A stretch of DNA of 53,602 nucleotides from Methyloversatilis universalis (GTDB taxonomy: Bacteria > Pseudomonadota > Gammaproteobacteria > Methylococcales > Methylococcaceae): NCBI GenBank assembly GCA_020723665.1, contig DYIL01000019.1, forward strand, positions 1-53,602, given 5' to 3'. Both the position numbers and the translations under genes were made by a program. The notes under the pieces were generated by a model. That model was not told the origin of the DNA and made no database searches. It was given only the letters and a program-made list of their open reading frames with translations. This document shows, piece by piece, positions 40,594 through 48,604 of the stretch (positions are counted from its first letter, which is position 1; each line of letters starts with the position of its first letter).

Positions 40594-40712
40594 TCAGAAC
40601 GGTTGTGGTAAACCTCGAGGGTCTGGAGTGCCTACATGGCCGCCTCATTCCCGGCTAGGTTTGAACTAGTACCATTGGTTAGGACTTATCGGATAACGCC
40701 GGACCTGAAAAA

Positions 40713-40747
40713 GGCTGGAACCGCCGATTTCTCTAGGGGTTCCGGCC
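40713..40747 (-). terminator. Terminator of tRNA-Ala
   Basis: On the minus strand GGCCGGAACC ... GGTTCCAGCC form a 10-bp stem with one mismatch, followed by five T (40708-40712). It lies 28 bp past the tRNA 3' end. Confidence 0.8.
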
Positions 40748-40774
40748 TTTGTTGGATTGTTTCGGAATCGTTGA

Positions 40775-40850
40775 TGGTGGACCGGAAGGGGTTCGAACCC
40801 TCGACCTCTGCATTGCGAACGCAGCGCTCTCCCGGCTGAGCTACCGGCCC
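40775..40850 (-). tRNA. tRNA-Ala (anticodon CGC)
   Basis: 76 nt including an encoded CCA (TGG at 40775-40777 on the plus strand). Cloverleaf: acceptor GGGCCGG pairs with CCGGTCC; D-arm AGCTCAGCCGGGAGAGC(G); anticodon arm CTGCG-TTCGCAA-TGCAG with anticodon CGC; T-arm GAGGGTTCGAACCCCTT. The acceptor has G3 opposite U70, the identity element for alanyl-tRNA synthetase, which confirms Ala. Reads GCG codons. Expressed alone, with its own terminator. Confidence 0.95.
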
Positions 40851-40975
40851 GGGGGCGAGAAAAGACGAAGCCTGATTCGTATATACAATACTCCTTCGAT
40901 CCCCCTCCTTTCAAGCTCGTCTGTTGAGAGCAAATAAGCTGTCCGGAGTTATAGCACGCAATCTGTCCGGTTTTC

Positions 40976-41100
40976 ACGGGTCAAGAGTGCCCCGTGTCAT
41001 TTTCAGCCGCTTAAACGCTTGAAAACGCATGCCAAGTTCAAAACGGTGTTTGGGCTTGATGAAGCGAAAAACGTAAGGGAACGGCGAACCCCTTAAGCCG
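40976..41100. repeat. Degenerate dispersed repeat, copy 2
   Basis: Second copy of the repeat at 24276-24400, in the same orientation. It lies just upstream of tRNA-Ala with respect to tRNA transcription, so the tRNA promoter may be in the last ~100 bp before 40851 or partly overlap this repeat. Confidence 0.55.
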
Positions 41101-41149
41101 AAACCGAGATTATTCTGGAACGCAAATAGCGGGTTGAGTCAGAACAGCC

Positions 41150-41245
41150 TAAGGTTGCCGGCGATGTGGAATCAGTTCCGTGATGCGGTGGGTCGGCTGA
41201 TGGGCAGGTGATCCATGACATCCTTGAGATAGGCGTAGGGCGCTT
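41150..41245 (-). pseudogene. IS66-like transposase C-terminal relic
   Basis: Reading the minus strand gives APYAYLKDVMDHLPI and, after a frameshift, HRITELIPHR, which follow the C-terminus typical of IS66 TnpC (YAYLRDVL.RLPTHP..RI.ELLPHRW). About 30 residues remain, out of roughly 500. It ends close to the TIR element at 41284. Identification is from a short but distinctive motif. Confidence 0.45.
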
Positions 41246-41279
41246 CGCGAAGGGCGCAGCACAAGCAGCAGGTTGCAGA

Positions 41280-41379
41280 TTAAGGCAGCTCTGAATAAAT
41301 CCTCTCCCGTAGAGCCTTTTGGATCCAACAGTCGCACTGTTCGCTTTTCCCACTGGAAACTTGATCAGAGCTTCCTTAA
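41280..41379. mobile_element. Small TIR element, family A, copy 2
   Basis: 92-bp core (41284-41375) with ends GGCAGCTCTGAATAAA and TTGATCAGAGCTTCC, flanked by a perfect TTAA duplication (41280-41283, 41376-41379). It is inverted relative to the copy at 27517-27625 and lacks that copy's palindromic 17-bp extension. Both share GGGAAAAGCGAACAGTGC. It lies about 200 bp upstream of the penicillin-binding protein gene, beside an IS66 relic. Confidence 0.85.
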
Positions 41380-41579
41380 TGGAAAATCGTTTTTTGTGCC
41401 GACGCGACACATTTGTGGTTGGACCGGAAGCGGTAGCGCTTCCGCAGTCTTGGAGTCGCCGTCATCCACGCCCAATGGAAAATTTTCTTACACACCCGGG
41501 TACGCCCATCGTTTCCGGCGCCCGGATTAGGTCTATTATTGTGGCTAATTTTTAGGGAACTGGAGAACCTTCAGCTTAT

Positions 41580-44500
41580 ATGAGCCAACGCATCGGCACA
41601 TTGGTCCGGGTTGTCTTTTGGGGCACGGCGGTGGCCCTGCTAGCGCTAGGCACGATTTGTGTCATCAGGGAAATGAAAACGTCGGATCTCCAAGCGCGCT
41701 ATCTATCTTCCATCGGCGACCATTTGCGCTTCTGGGTGGAACCGGGAAGCAGCCCAGCCATCCGCTATCCGACTGCGGGGCCATACGATGAGCGGCTCGG
41801 GTATACGGCCCTTTCGAAGTTTCAGCAACGCCTCTGCAGCCTCGGCTTCTCCGTAACCGCGCAAGCGCGTTTTTCGCCGGAGTTGCTGCGCGTCGTGGAC
41901 AACGGCCTTTACGCCAGTTATTTCGAGAAGATCCAGGCCGGCCTCACGATTCTCGATCGCAATGACAAAGTCCTGTTCAGCAAGACCTATCCCGCACGAA
42001 TCTATCCTGATTTCGACGCCATACCGCCTTTGGTGATCAAAACCTTACTGTTTATCGAGAATCGGGAATTGCTCGACGACCGTAACCCGCACCTCAATCC
42101 TGCGGTTGAATGGGACCGCTTCGGTCGGGCAACCATGGAACTTATCGCAAGCAAACTCGGAGCCAACATCAATGTAGCCGGCGGCAGCACGCTCGCCACG
42201 CAGATGGAGAAATACCGGCACTCCCCCGGCGGCCGCACGGATAACCCTTGGGAAAAACTGCGGCAGATGAGCAGCGCTTCGCTGCGCGCTTACCTCTTGG
42301 GACCCGATACACGCAAGGCACGGCGTGCCATTGTTCAGGCCTATCTCAATTCCATGCCGCTGGCGGCGGCGCCGGAGTACGGTGAAGTGCACGGACTCGG
42401 TGACGGTCTATCGGTCTGGTTTGGATCGGATTTCTCTACGGTGAACCAGTTGCTCAACGCCGCAAACATGTCCTCCGGCGAGGGGATCACGCCGGAACAG
42501 GCACTGGCCTATCGCCAGGTGTTGTGTCTCCTGCTAGCGCAGCGCCGCCCTGCGTATTATCTGCTACAGGGGCGGGCGGCTCTGGAAAAGCTGGCCGACA
42601 GCCATCTGCGCGTACTGGCCGCGCAGGGGATAATTCCCTCGGCGCTACGGGATGCCGCGCTGCAGGTTTCAGGCGACATGATCGTCCAGCCCAATCCCGT
42701 GCTCACTGCATCCATAATCGACCACAAGACGGAAAGTATGTTGCGCGCCCGGTTGGCCGCCGCACTGGGCGTCGGTCGGATCTACGATCTCGATCGGCTC
42801 GACTTGACCGCGCGCTCGACCATCGATCATGACGTCCAGCAGGCGGTTACCAAGACTTTGCAGAAGCTGCGCGACCCGGAGCAGGCTCGTGCCGCGGGTG
42901 TCTTGGGCTTCCGGCTCCTCAGCAGCGATGATGACTTCGACAAGATCGTCTACAGTCTCGTTCTCTACGAACGAACCAACCAAGGAAACCTGTTGCGGGT
43001 ACAGACGGACAACCATGACCAGCCGCTCGACGTGAACGAGGGTATACGGCTGGACCTCGGCTCGACGGCCAAGTTGCGTACTTTGGTGCATTACCTCGAG
43101 ATCATCGCGGAACTTTACGATCAATATGCCGCGCAATCGAGCGAGGTTCTGCAGCGGATCAAGCTTCACCCGCGGGACCATCTATCGCGATGGGTGATCG
43201 ATCAGTTCCTTGCGAACCGTAAGCTCACGCTGCCGGCGCTGCTGGAAGCGGCCCTCGAGCGGCGTTATTCGGCGAGTCCTGGGGAGGCGTTCTTTACCGG
43301 TGGCGGACTTCATACCTTTGCCAATTTCAATAAAGAAGATAATGCCCGGGTGATGTCCGTGCGCAAGGCACTGCAGGAGTCAGTGAACCTGGTCTTCATC
43401 CGGCTCATGCGCGACGTCGTCTACTACCATCTTTATAAGCCGGATGGCGTAGCTCGCTGGTTGGATGAGGAAGACAGCGGAATGCGCCGGCAGTATCTGG
43501 AGCGTTTCGCGGACCAGGAGGGGAAAGCGTATCTGCGCCGCTTTTACGCCAAATACCGGAACAAGACCCCACAGGAAGCTCTGGATCTCCTAACCGGGAA
43601 TGTCCTACCCATCCCCAAACGGTTGGCCACCGTGTATCGCTCGGTCTATCCGCATGCGGACCTCGCCGGGTTTCGGGACTATTTACTAGCACACCATGCC
43701 GCTCGGGAGCTCTCCGATAAGGACATCACGAGCCTGTACGAAAAATATTCACCGGAGCGCTTCGACCTGCAGGATCGGGGGTACGTCGCACGCATCCATC
43801 CCCTAGAACTTTGGCTAGTGAATTATCTGGTCGAGCACCCGAACGCAAGTCTCGGTGAAGTCATCGGCGCCAGCGCAGAGGCTCGCCTAGAGGCGTATCG
43901 CTGGCTGTTCAAAACCAGTCGCCGCCATGCGCAGGACAAGCGTATCCGCACTCTGCTGGAAAACGAAGCCTTTATCCATATCCATAGGGCGTGGAAACGG
44001 CTCGGTTACCCTTTCGAGGCGCTGACGCCGTCCTACGCGAGCGCCATCGGTGCCTCGGGTGATCGTCCGGCCGCATTGGCTGAATTGATGGGCATCTTGT
44101 TGAACAATGGCGTACGTCTCCCGATGATGCGCTTCGACACCTTCCACTTCGCCGCGGATACGCCCTACGAGACATTGATGCATCTGGCACCGGCACAAGG
44201 CCGGCGGGTGCTGCCGCCGGAGGTGGCGGCGGCTGCCCGCAGCGCTCTGGCCGATGTCGTCGAGCACGGCACTGCGGTACGGGTCAAGGGCGTGTACAAG
44301 AGTCCTGACGGTACGCCTCTCGTCATGGCAGGCAAGACCGGAACGGGGGATCATCAACGCGAGGTTTTCGGACCCGGCGGGCGGTTGATCGCAACGCAGG
44401 TCGTCAGCCGAACGGCGACCTTTGCCTTCATGTTGGGAGATCGGCATTTCGGGACGGTGACCGCTTACGTGACCGGGCCGGCGGCGGCACGTTTTCGCTT

Positions 44501-44657
44501 TACGAGCGCTTTACCGGTACAGGTGCTCAAATCCCTCGAATCGACACTGAGGCCGCTTATTGCCCGCGTTTATAGCGAGCAACCGGAGCTCGGTCTGCGC
44601 ACCGTCACCGCGGCTACAGCCGCAGGCGATGGGCCAGCGCAGATTAAACGACACTGA
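41580..44657 (+). CDS. Bifunctional penicillin-binding protein with divergent GT51 domain
   Basis: 1025 residues; N-terminal membrane anchor (about 8-28). The glycosyltransferase-51 domain (about 150-300) has LLFIENRELLDD, with the first catalytic Glu, and GGSTLATQMEKYRHSPGGRT. The third motif reads EKLRQMSSASLRAYL, where Gln appears to replace the second catalytic Glu of KIKEM. The transpeptidase domain has GSTAK (nucleophile Ser), SVN and AGKTGTGD, so it is complete. An insertion of about 200 residues lies between the SVN and KTG motifs. It resembles a PBP1-like subgroup rather than PBP1a/1b/1c. GGAGAACC lies about 12 bp before the ATG. It stands alone between mobile debris. Confidence 0.85.
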   Translation: MSQRIGTLVRVVFWGTAVALLALGTICVIREMKTSDLQARYLSSIGDHLRFWVEPGSSPAIRYPTAGPYDERLGYTALSKFQQRLCSLGFSVTAQARFSPELLRVVDNGLYASYFEKIQAGLTILDRNDKVLFSKTYPARIYPDFDAIPPLVIKTLLFIENRELLDDRNPHLNPAVEWDRFGRATMELIASKLGANINVAGGSTLATQMEKYRHSPGGRTDNPWEKLRQMSSASLRAYLLGPDTRKARRAIVQAYLNSMPLAAAPEYGEVHGLGDGLSVWFGSDFSTVNQLLNAANMSSGEGITPEQALAYRQVLCLLLAQRRPAYYLLQGRAALEKLADSHLRVLAAQGIIPSALRDAALQVSGDMIVQPNPVLTASIIDHKTESMLRARLAAALGVGRIYDLDRLDLTARSTIDHDVQQAVTKTLQKLRDPEQARAAGVLGFRLLSSDDDFDKIVYSLVLYERTNQGNLLRVQTDNHDQPLDVNEGIRLDLGSTAKLRTLVHYLEIIAELYDQYAAQSSEVLQRIKLHPRDHLSRWVIDQFLANRKLTLPALLEAALERRYSASPGEAFFTGGGLHTFANFNKEDNARVMSVRKALQESVNLVFIRLMRDVVYYHLYKPDGVARWLDEEDSGMRRQYLERFADQEGKAYLRRFYAKYRNKTPQEALDLLTGNVLPIPKRLATVYRSVYPHADLAGFRDYLLAHHAARELSDKDITSLYEKYSPERFDLQDRGYVARIHPLELWLVNYLVEHPNASLGEVIGASAEARLEAYRWLFKTSRRHAQDKRIRTLLENEAFIHIHRAWKRLGYPFEALTPSYASAIGASGDRPAALAELMGILLNNGVRLPMMRFDTFHFAADTPYETLMHLAPAQGRRVLPPEVAAAARSALADVVEHGTAVRVKGVYKSPDGTPLVMAGKTGTGDHQREVFGPGGRLIATQVVSRTATFAFMLGDRHFGTVTAYVTGPAAARFRFTSALPVQVLKSLESTLRPLIARVYSEQPELGLRTVTAATAAGDGPAQIKRH

Positions 44658-44732
44658 CGATCTGCACGGAAAGCCGCTGCGGTTCTGCTGCCTTGCACTT
44701 TCCCGGCGGAGCGTTGAATCTCCGAACCACCC

Positions 44733-44934
44733 CTAAGGATGCTCTAATTAACGCCTTCGACAAGCTTCAGGACGAACGGTAAGGTATTGATTCCGTTTGT
44801 GGAGAACCCTCGACTCGGCTCAAGACAGGTCCTTCGACTTCGCTCAGAACAGGCTTGTCGAGCGCTCTCCTGAGCCTAGTCTCAACCTATCGAAAAGGCA
44901 TGAACGGAATCAACTTGTTCACAGCTTCCCCTAA
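44733..44934. mobile_element. TIR element related to family A, copy 3
   Basis: About 194-bp core (44737-44930) with ends GGATGCTCTAATTAACG and (reverse) GGGAAGCTGTGAACAAGTTG, both close to GGAAGCTCTGAATAAG. Flanked by CTAA at 44733-44736 and 44931-44934. Just inside lies a second inverted pair (TGATTCCGTTT / AACGGAATCAA). The interior carries GACTTCGCTCAGAACAGGCT, a common dispersed intergenic repeat. No coding capacity. Confidence 0.65.
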
Positions 44935-45110
44935 TCCACGCCCGTCACGGTCCGGTTGCGTATCGATGCGGTGCGGCGCGGGCGTGTAATCCCGGTCAGG
45001 CGAGGTCCGAGCAGTGATATGAAAACGGGCCCGCTGCCCGACCAATGTCCCGTTCGGCGCGCCCACCCCATCACCGGCCGGTGGTCGACGAGCGTCCACG
45101 GCCACTGCGC
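44935..45110. other. Gene-free stretch downstream of soxZ
   Basis: Nothing convincing is encoded; a short open frame on the minus strand begins just after soxZ but runs straight into the TIR element and matches no family I know. No terminator was identified after soxZ. Confidence 0.4.
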
Positions 45111-45422
45111 TTAAGCGATCGTGCTCTCGGCGCTCTCGGTGTTTCCTAGGTTGTCGGTCCAGGTGACGCGCACCTTGTCGCCCGTTTTTCCGCCGCGAAA
45201 TCGGATCGAAATATAAGGATCTTTCGATACGGCCGTGCTGAGTTCGCAGGTTGCGATTGTTCGCCGATTGTGTTCGATAGTCACTTCCCGGATAAAATGA
45301 GCCGGAACTAGCTGTCCCGTCAGCTCGTCCCGCCGGCGGCCGGTTTCCATTGGGTGAGCGATGAGCATGCGGACGGTGGTCAGGCCGTCTTCCTGCTTTG
45401 TGCGTATTTTGATGCCGGGCAT
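45111..45422 (-). CDS. soxZ: Thiosulfate-oxidation carrier subunit SoxZ
   Basis: 103 residues with the SoxZ immunoglobulin-like fold: LIAHPMETGRRRDELTGQLVP, then HFIREVTIEHN, AVSKDPYISIRFRGG and VTWTDNLGNT. SoxZ pairs with SoxY to form the carrier of sulfur intermediates in periplasmic thiosulfate or sulfide oxidation. It has no signal peptide and normally reaches the periplasm together with SoxY. Unusually, it is not downstream of soxY but divergent from it, with 128 bp between starts. No other sox gene is in the window. Confidence 0.93.
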   Translation of the reverse strand: MPGIKIRTKQEDGLTTVRMLIAHPMETGRRRDELTGQLVPAHFIREVTIEHNRRTIATCELSTAVSKDPYISIRFRGGKTGDKVRVTWTDNLGNTESAESTIA

Positions 45423-45465
45423 TTTCGGTGATCAGGATCGAAGCGGGGAGGACGTTCAGGATTCA

Positions 45466-45511
45466 TCGAACTTTTCTGGTGCATCGGGTTGGTGAACCGC
45501 CGTTTTCAGGT
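45466..45511. repeat. Fragment of the family B palindromic element
   Basis: CTTTTCTGGTGCATCG then GGTGAACCGCCGTTTTCAG matches one end of the element at 48410-48553 (CTTTTTCTGGTGCATCG ... CAACTGCCGTTTCTAG). Only this end is present. It lies between soxZ and soxY, in the region that should hold both promoters. Confidence 0.7.
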
Positions 45512-45550
45512 TTAAGGTAGTCATTGGACAATTCGGGTTCAAGCATCGAC

Positions 45551-46003
45551 ATGGCTCAATCCAGACGCAAGTTCGTTCGCATGTTGGCGGTGCTGCCGGC
45601 TCTGGCAGCACCATGGGCGCCCGTGCTCGGGAAGGCGAAACCCAAATCGCCTCAACGGAGCAAAGACGGTTTCGGCCGCCTACTGGCGGAGACGCTTGCA
45701 GGCGCATCGTGGACGGAAACCGACAAAATTTCGCTGGATGTGCCGGATTTGGCCGAGAACGGGGCGATCGTACCGATTTCGGTCGAGAGCCGGCTGCCGA
45801 ATACTTCGCGCGTGCTCATTTTCGTGGAAAAAAATCCCAAGCCATTGGCGGCTCGGATCCATTTCCGGCCCGGAACCGACGGGTTCGTGTCCCTGCGCCT
45901 GAAAATGAACGAAACGAGCCCGATACTGGTCATCGCGGAGTCGGAAGGACAATTTTTCGGAACGCAAAGGTTCGTGCGGGTCATGACCGGTGGCTGCGGG
46001 TGA
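45551..46003 (+). CDS. soxY: Thiosulfate-oxidation carrier protein SoxY
   Basis: 150 residues from the ATG at 45551 (an upstream TTG at 45524 is less likely). A twin-arginine signal peptide, SRRKFVRMLAVLPALAAPW, directs export, carrying SoxZ along. The C-terminus is VMTGGCG: the mobile GGCG(G) arm with the Cys that holds the substrate, one Gly shorter than the usual GGCGG. Segments DVPDLAENGAIVPISV and RIHFRPGTDGFVSLRLKM are typical. It is divergent from soxZ and convergent with the MTIP gene. Confidence 0.92.
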   Translation: MAQSRRKFVRMLAVLPALAAPWAPVLGKAKPKSPQRSKDGFGRLLAETLAGASWTETDKISLDVPDLAENGAIVPISVESRLPNTSRVLIFVEKNPKPLAARIHFRPGTDGFVSLRLKMNETSPILVIAESEGQFFGTQRFVRVMTGGCG

Positions 46004-46015
46004 AGCGCCGCCGTG

Positions 46016-46753
46016 TCATGCCTGAACGAAATGTCTCAAGATCGATGTCAGATCGGCCAGGGCGACCGCGAGGTTCGCGTCGATTTCCGTCATGGTAATC
46101 TGGGTTGCCGTTTTTCCCGCCGCCCAATTGGCGATCACGGCGCAGCAGGCGTAATCGATGCCGAGTTCGCGTGCCAGAGCAGCTTCCGGCATACCGGTCA
46201 TGCCGACGAGATCGCAGCCGTCACGTTCCATGCGGCTGATTTCCGCTGCGGTTTCCAGGCGTGGCCCTTGCGTGCAGCCGTAGACGCCGCCGTCGATAAC
46301 GCCGATGCCGGCGACCTGAGCGGCGGTTAATACCTTATCCCGCAGCCACGGGCTATAGGGGTGGGTGAAATCGACGTGGGTCACCAGTTCCAGATCGGTC
46401 TCGAAGAATGTGTGCGGCCGTCCGTAGGTGTAGTCGATAATTTGGTGTGGAACCGCGATTTTTCCCGGCACCATGTCTGCGCGGATTCCGCCGACCGCCG
46501 CCACCGCCAAAATGCTGGCGGCGCCCGCTTCTTTCAGCGCCCAGATGTTGGCGCGGTAATTGATCTTGTGTGGCGGAATGACATGCGGAGTGCCGTGGCG
46601 CGCCAGGAACACCAGCTCTTGCTGATGGAAGCGGCCGAAAGTCAGTTCCGAAGATGGGTCTCCGTACGGAGTGGCGATTCGTTCGCGTCGGACGATGGTG
46701 AACTCGGGGAGTCTAGCGAGGCCGGTTCCCCCGATGATGGCCATTAAAGTCAT
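46016..46753 (-). CDS. S-methyl-5'-thioinosine phosphorylase (MTAP/PNP family)
   Basis: 245 residues from the ATG at 46753; the frame is open further upstream into hpt. Purine nucleoside phosphorylase family 2: IIGGTGLARLPEF (phosphate loop), RHGTPHVIPPHKINYRANIWALKEAGA, QGPRLETAAEI and GMTGMPEAALARELGI. Pseudomonas has a homologue in the same neighbourhood (PA3004) that cleaves methylthioinosine to hypoxanthine and methylthioribose-1-phosphate. The gene order nagZ-hpt-this gene, with hpt able to use hypoxanthine, supports the inosine form over methylthioadenosine, but sequence alone does not decide. Confidence 0.88.
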   Translation of the reverse strand: MTLMAIIGGTGLARLPEFTIVRRERIATPYGDPSSELTFGRFHQQELVFLARHGTPHVIPPHKINYRANIWALKEAGAASILAVAAVGGIRADMVPGKIAVPHQIIDYTYGRPHTFFETDLELVTHVDFTHPYSPWLRDKVLTAAQVAGIGVIDGGVYGCTQGPRLETAAEISRMERDGCDLVGMTGMPEAALARELGIDYACCAVIANWAAGKTATQITMTEIDANLAVALADLTSILRHFVQA

Positions 46754-46767
46754 GACAGCTCTCTTTG

Positions 46768-47319
46768 TCAGTAAACGTGCTTGCAGGCAAAGATGCCCGG
46801 CCAATTGCGAAGATAGCTTTTGTAATCCATGCCGAATCCGAACAGGTAGCGATCCTCGGCATCCAATCCGACGAAATCGGCTCGGCACGACTTTTCCCTA
46901 TTCAATTTCTTGTTGACGACGACAGCCGTGTACACGGCTTCGGCACCTTCCTCGATACAGTACTTTCCAATCTCCGCAAGCGTGATGCCTTCATCCAAGA
47001 TATCATCGATGATGAGCACCGTCCGGCCGCGGAGGGGAATGGTCGGTTTTAAGAGCCAGCGGATTTCACTGCCACGGGTTTCTCCCTGATAGCGCCCGGC
47101 TTTGATGGAATCGATTTCCAGCGGAAACCGAAGCCGCAGGGCGAGTTCGGCGGTGGGAATGATGCCGCCGTTGAGAACCGAGAGCAGTAAAGGATTCTTG
47201 TCGCCGATCAGCGCCGTAATCTCGGCCGCCACCCGGTCGAGGGCCGCTTCGACCTCACTTCTTGTAAAGAGGCAGTCGGCTTCGGCGATGACCCTTTCGA
47301 TTTCTTCCGATTTATTCAT
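46768..47319 (-). CDS. hpt: Hypoxanthine-guanine phosphoribosyltransferase
   Basis: 183 residues. Type I phosphoribosyltransferase: PRPP motif VLIIDDILDEGITL, SVLNGGIIPTAELALRL and the base-binding VVVNKKLNREKSCRADFVGL. Converts hypoxanthine (and possibly guanine) to the nucleotide. It overlaps nagZ by 4 bp and is 14 bp from the MTIP phosphorylase start, so hypoxanthine released by that enzyme can be salvaged at once. Confidence 0.92.
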   Translation of the reverse strand: MNKSEEIERVIAEADCLFTRSEVEAALDRVAAEITALIGDKNPLLLSVLNGGIIPTAELALRLRFPLEIDSIKAGRYQGETRGSEIRWLLKPTIPLRGRTVLIIDDILDEGITLAEIGKYCIEEGAEAVYTAVVVNKKLNREKSCRADFVGLDAEDRYLFGFGMDYKSYLRNWPGIFACKHVY

Positions 47320-48362
47320 GCGTATCCCGGTTGTTCGTTGATGGATGCGATCAGTTCGGCTGCGCGCCGCCAGTCCTCACTGGACAACAATGCGTTACGA
47401 TCCACGGGAAAACGCCCCCGCATCCGTCGAAGACGGGATTCGCGTTCCGTATCGGAATGATTTCCCAAGGATTCGAGCACGTCGCCGGCGGCGTCCGGCA
47501 CATTGCAGACGAGGACCATGTCGCAGCCCGCTTCGAGCGCGAGCCGTGCGCGATCGACGTGATTCCCAGCAAAAGCTGCGCCGGCCATGGACAAGTCGTC
47601 GCTGAATACCGTTCCGTCGAATCCGAGCTGACGGCGGAGAACGTCTCGGATCCAAAACGGCGAGAAACCAGCCGGGCGTTCGTCGACGTTCTCGTAAACC
47701 ACATGAGCCGGCATGACGCCCTCCAGCCCGAATTCGATCAGGGTTCGGAACGGCTGTAAATCGCGGGTTTCGATTTCGGCCAGAGGGCGCCGGTCGACCG
47801 GCAGTGCCAGGTGAGAGTCCTCGGCTACGCCGCCGTGGCCGGGAAAGTGCTTGCCCACGGCCGCCATGCCGGCCTGTCGCATGCCTTTTGCGAACGCGCG
47901 GGCGAGTCTCGCCGCTTCGAACGGATCGCGAGAAAACGAACGATCCCCGATGATATCGCTGATGCCGCAATCGACGTCCAAGACAGGCGCGAAACTGAAA
48001 TCGATTCCGGCCGCTCGAAGTTCCGCCGCCATGAGCCAGCCGCCGGTTTCCGCCACGGCCTCGGCGGCTTCCGCCTGCCCGTGCGATTGTTCGCGATAAC
48101 GTGCCGCGGGCGGCAATCGGGTAAATCCCTCCCTGAAGCGTTGCACGCGACCGCCTTCATGATCTACCGCGATCAGGATTTCCGGGCGTAGCGCGCGAAT
48201 GTCCGCCACCAGATTCGTGAGCTGTTCCGGCGATTCGTAATTCCGGCTGAACAAAATGAGTCCGCCCGCCGCCGGGTGGGTCAATTTGTCCTTCTCATCA
48301 GGAGTCAGGGAAGGGCCCCGCAAATCGAGCATCACAGGCCCGAGAGGCTTCGCTGGTTTCAT
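47316..48362 (-). CDS. nagZ: Beta-N-acetylglucosaminidase NagZ
   Basis: 348 residues from the ATG at 48362 (open to 48392). Glycoside hydrolase family 3: VDHEGGRVQRFREGFTRLPPA, KHFPGHGGVAEDSHLALP (the His loop), and FSDDLSMAGA with the nucleophile Asp. A cytoplasmic enzyme that removes GlcNAc from muropeptides in cell-wall recycling and so shapes AmpC-type beta-lactam signals. It overlaps hpt by 4 bp. In several gammaproteobacteria nagZ is likewise first in this cluster. Confidence 0.95.
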   Translation of the reverse strand: MKPAKPLGPVMLDLRGPSLTPDEKDKLTHPAAGGLILFSRNYESPEQLTNLVADIRALRPEILIAVDHEGGRVQRFREGFTRLPPAARYREQSHGQAEAAEAVAETGGWLMAAELRAAGIDFSFAPVLDVDCGISDIIGDRSFSRDPFEAARLARAFAKGMRQAGMAAVGKHFPGHGGVAEDSHLALPVDRRPLAEIETRDLQPFRTLIEFGLEGVMPAHVVYENVDERPAGFSPFWIRDVLRRQLGFDGTVFSDDLSMAGAAFAGNHVDRARLALEAGCDMVLVCNVPDAAGDVLESLGNHSDTERESRLRRMRGRFPVDRNALLSSEDWRRAAELIASINEQPGYA

Positions 48363-48409
48363 GGGCGTCAGCCGGAAATACTGAAGGTTCACGATTTTAA
48401 ACTATAATC

Positions 48410-48553
48410 CTAGAAACGGCAGTTGGACGTGCTCGAGCGTGCGGCGGGCGGGGGGCCGGCAAGCCTGTCCTGAGCCTGATCGACGGGTGGTTCGCTTCGC
48501 TCACCGCATCCTACTTTTTCTGGTGCATCGAAGCGGTCAACTGCCGTTTCTAG
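48410..48553. repeat. Family B palindromic element, copy 1
   Basis: 144 bp bounded by a perfect 16-bp inverted repeat: CTAGAAACGGCAGTTG at 48410-48425 and CAACTGCCGTTTCTAG at 48538-48553. The interior includes GACGTGCTCGAG, GGCAAGCCTGTCCTGAGC, GGTTCGCTTCGCTCACC and TGGTGCATCGAAGCG. ATAATCC flanks both sides (48404-48410, 48555-48561), perhaps a target duplication. It lies between the divergent nagZ and fliL-like genes. The second copy, inverted, is at 52462-52604. Confidence 0.85.
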
Positions 48554-48604
48554 CATAATCCAGCTAACGCGACGAAATGCCAATCAAGGCCATCGGAGAA
48601 CCTC

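Noticed and set aside
40636..40977. Short open frames on both strands across the tRNA-Ala gene
   Set aside because: These are the well-known spurious peptides (RKGFEPSTSALRTQ, SSAGRAL) translated from tRNA genes.
44887..45105. 72-codon open frame following soxZ
   Set aside because: It runs into the TIR element at 44930 and matches no sox gene or other family.
48395..48410. TATAAT at 48403-48408 as a -10 box for the FliL-like gene
   Set aside because: No matching -35 hexamer at the right distance, and the palindromic element separates it from the gene by about 200 bp.
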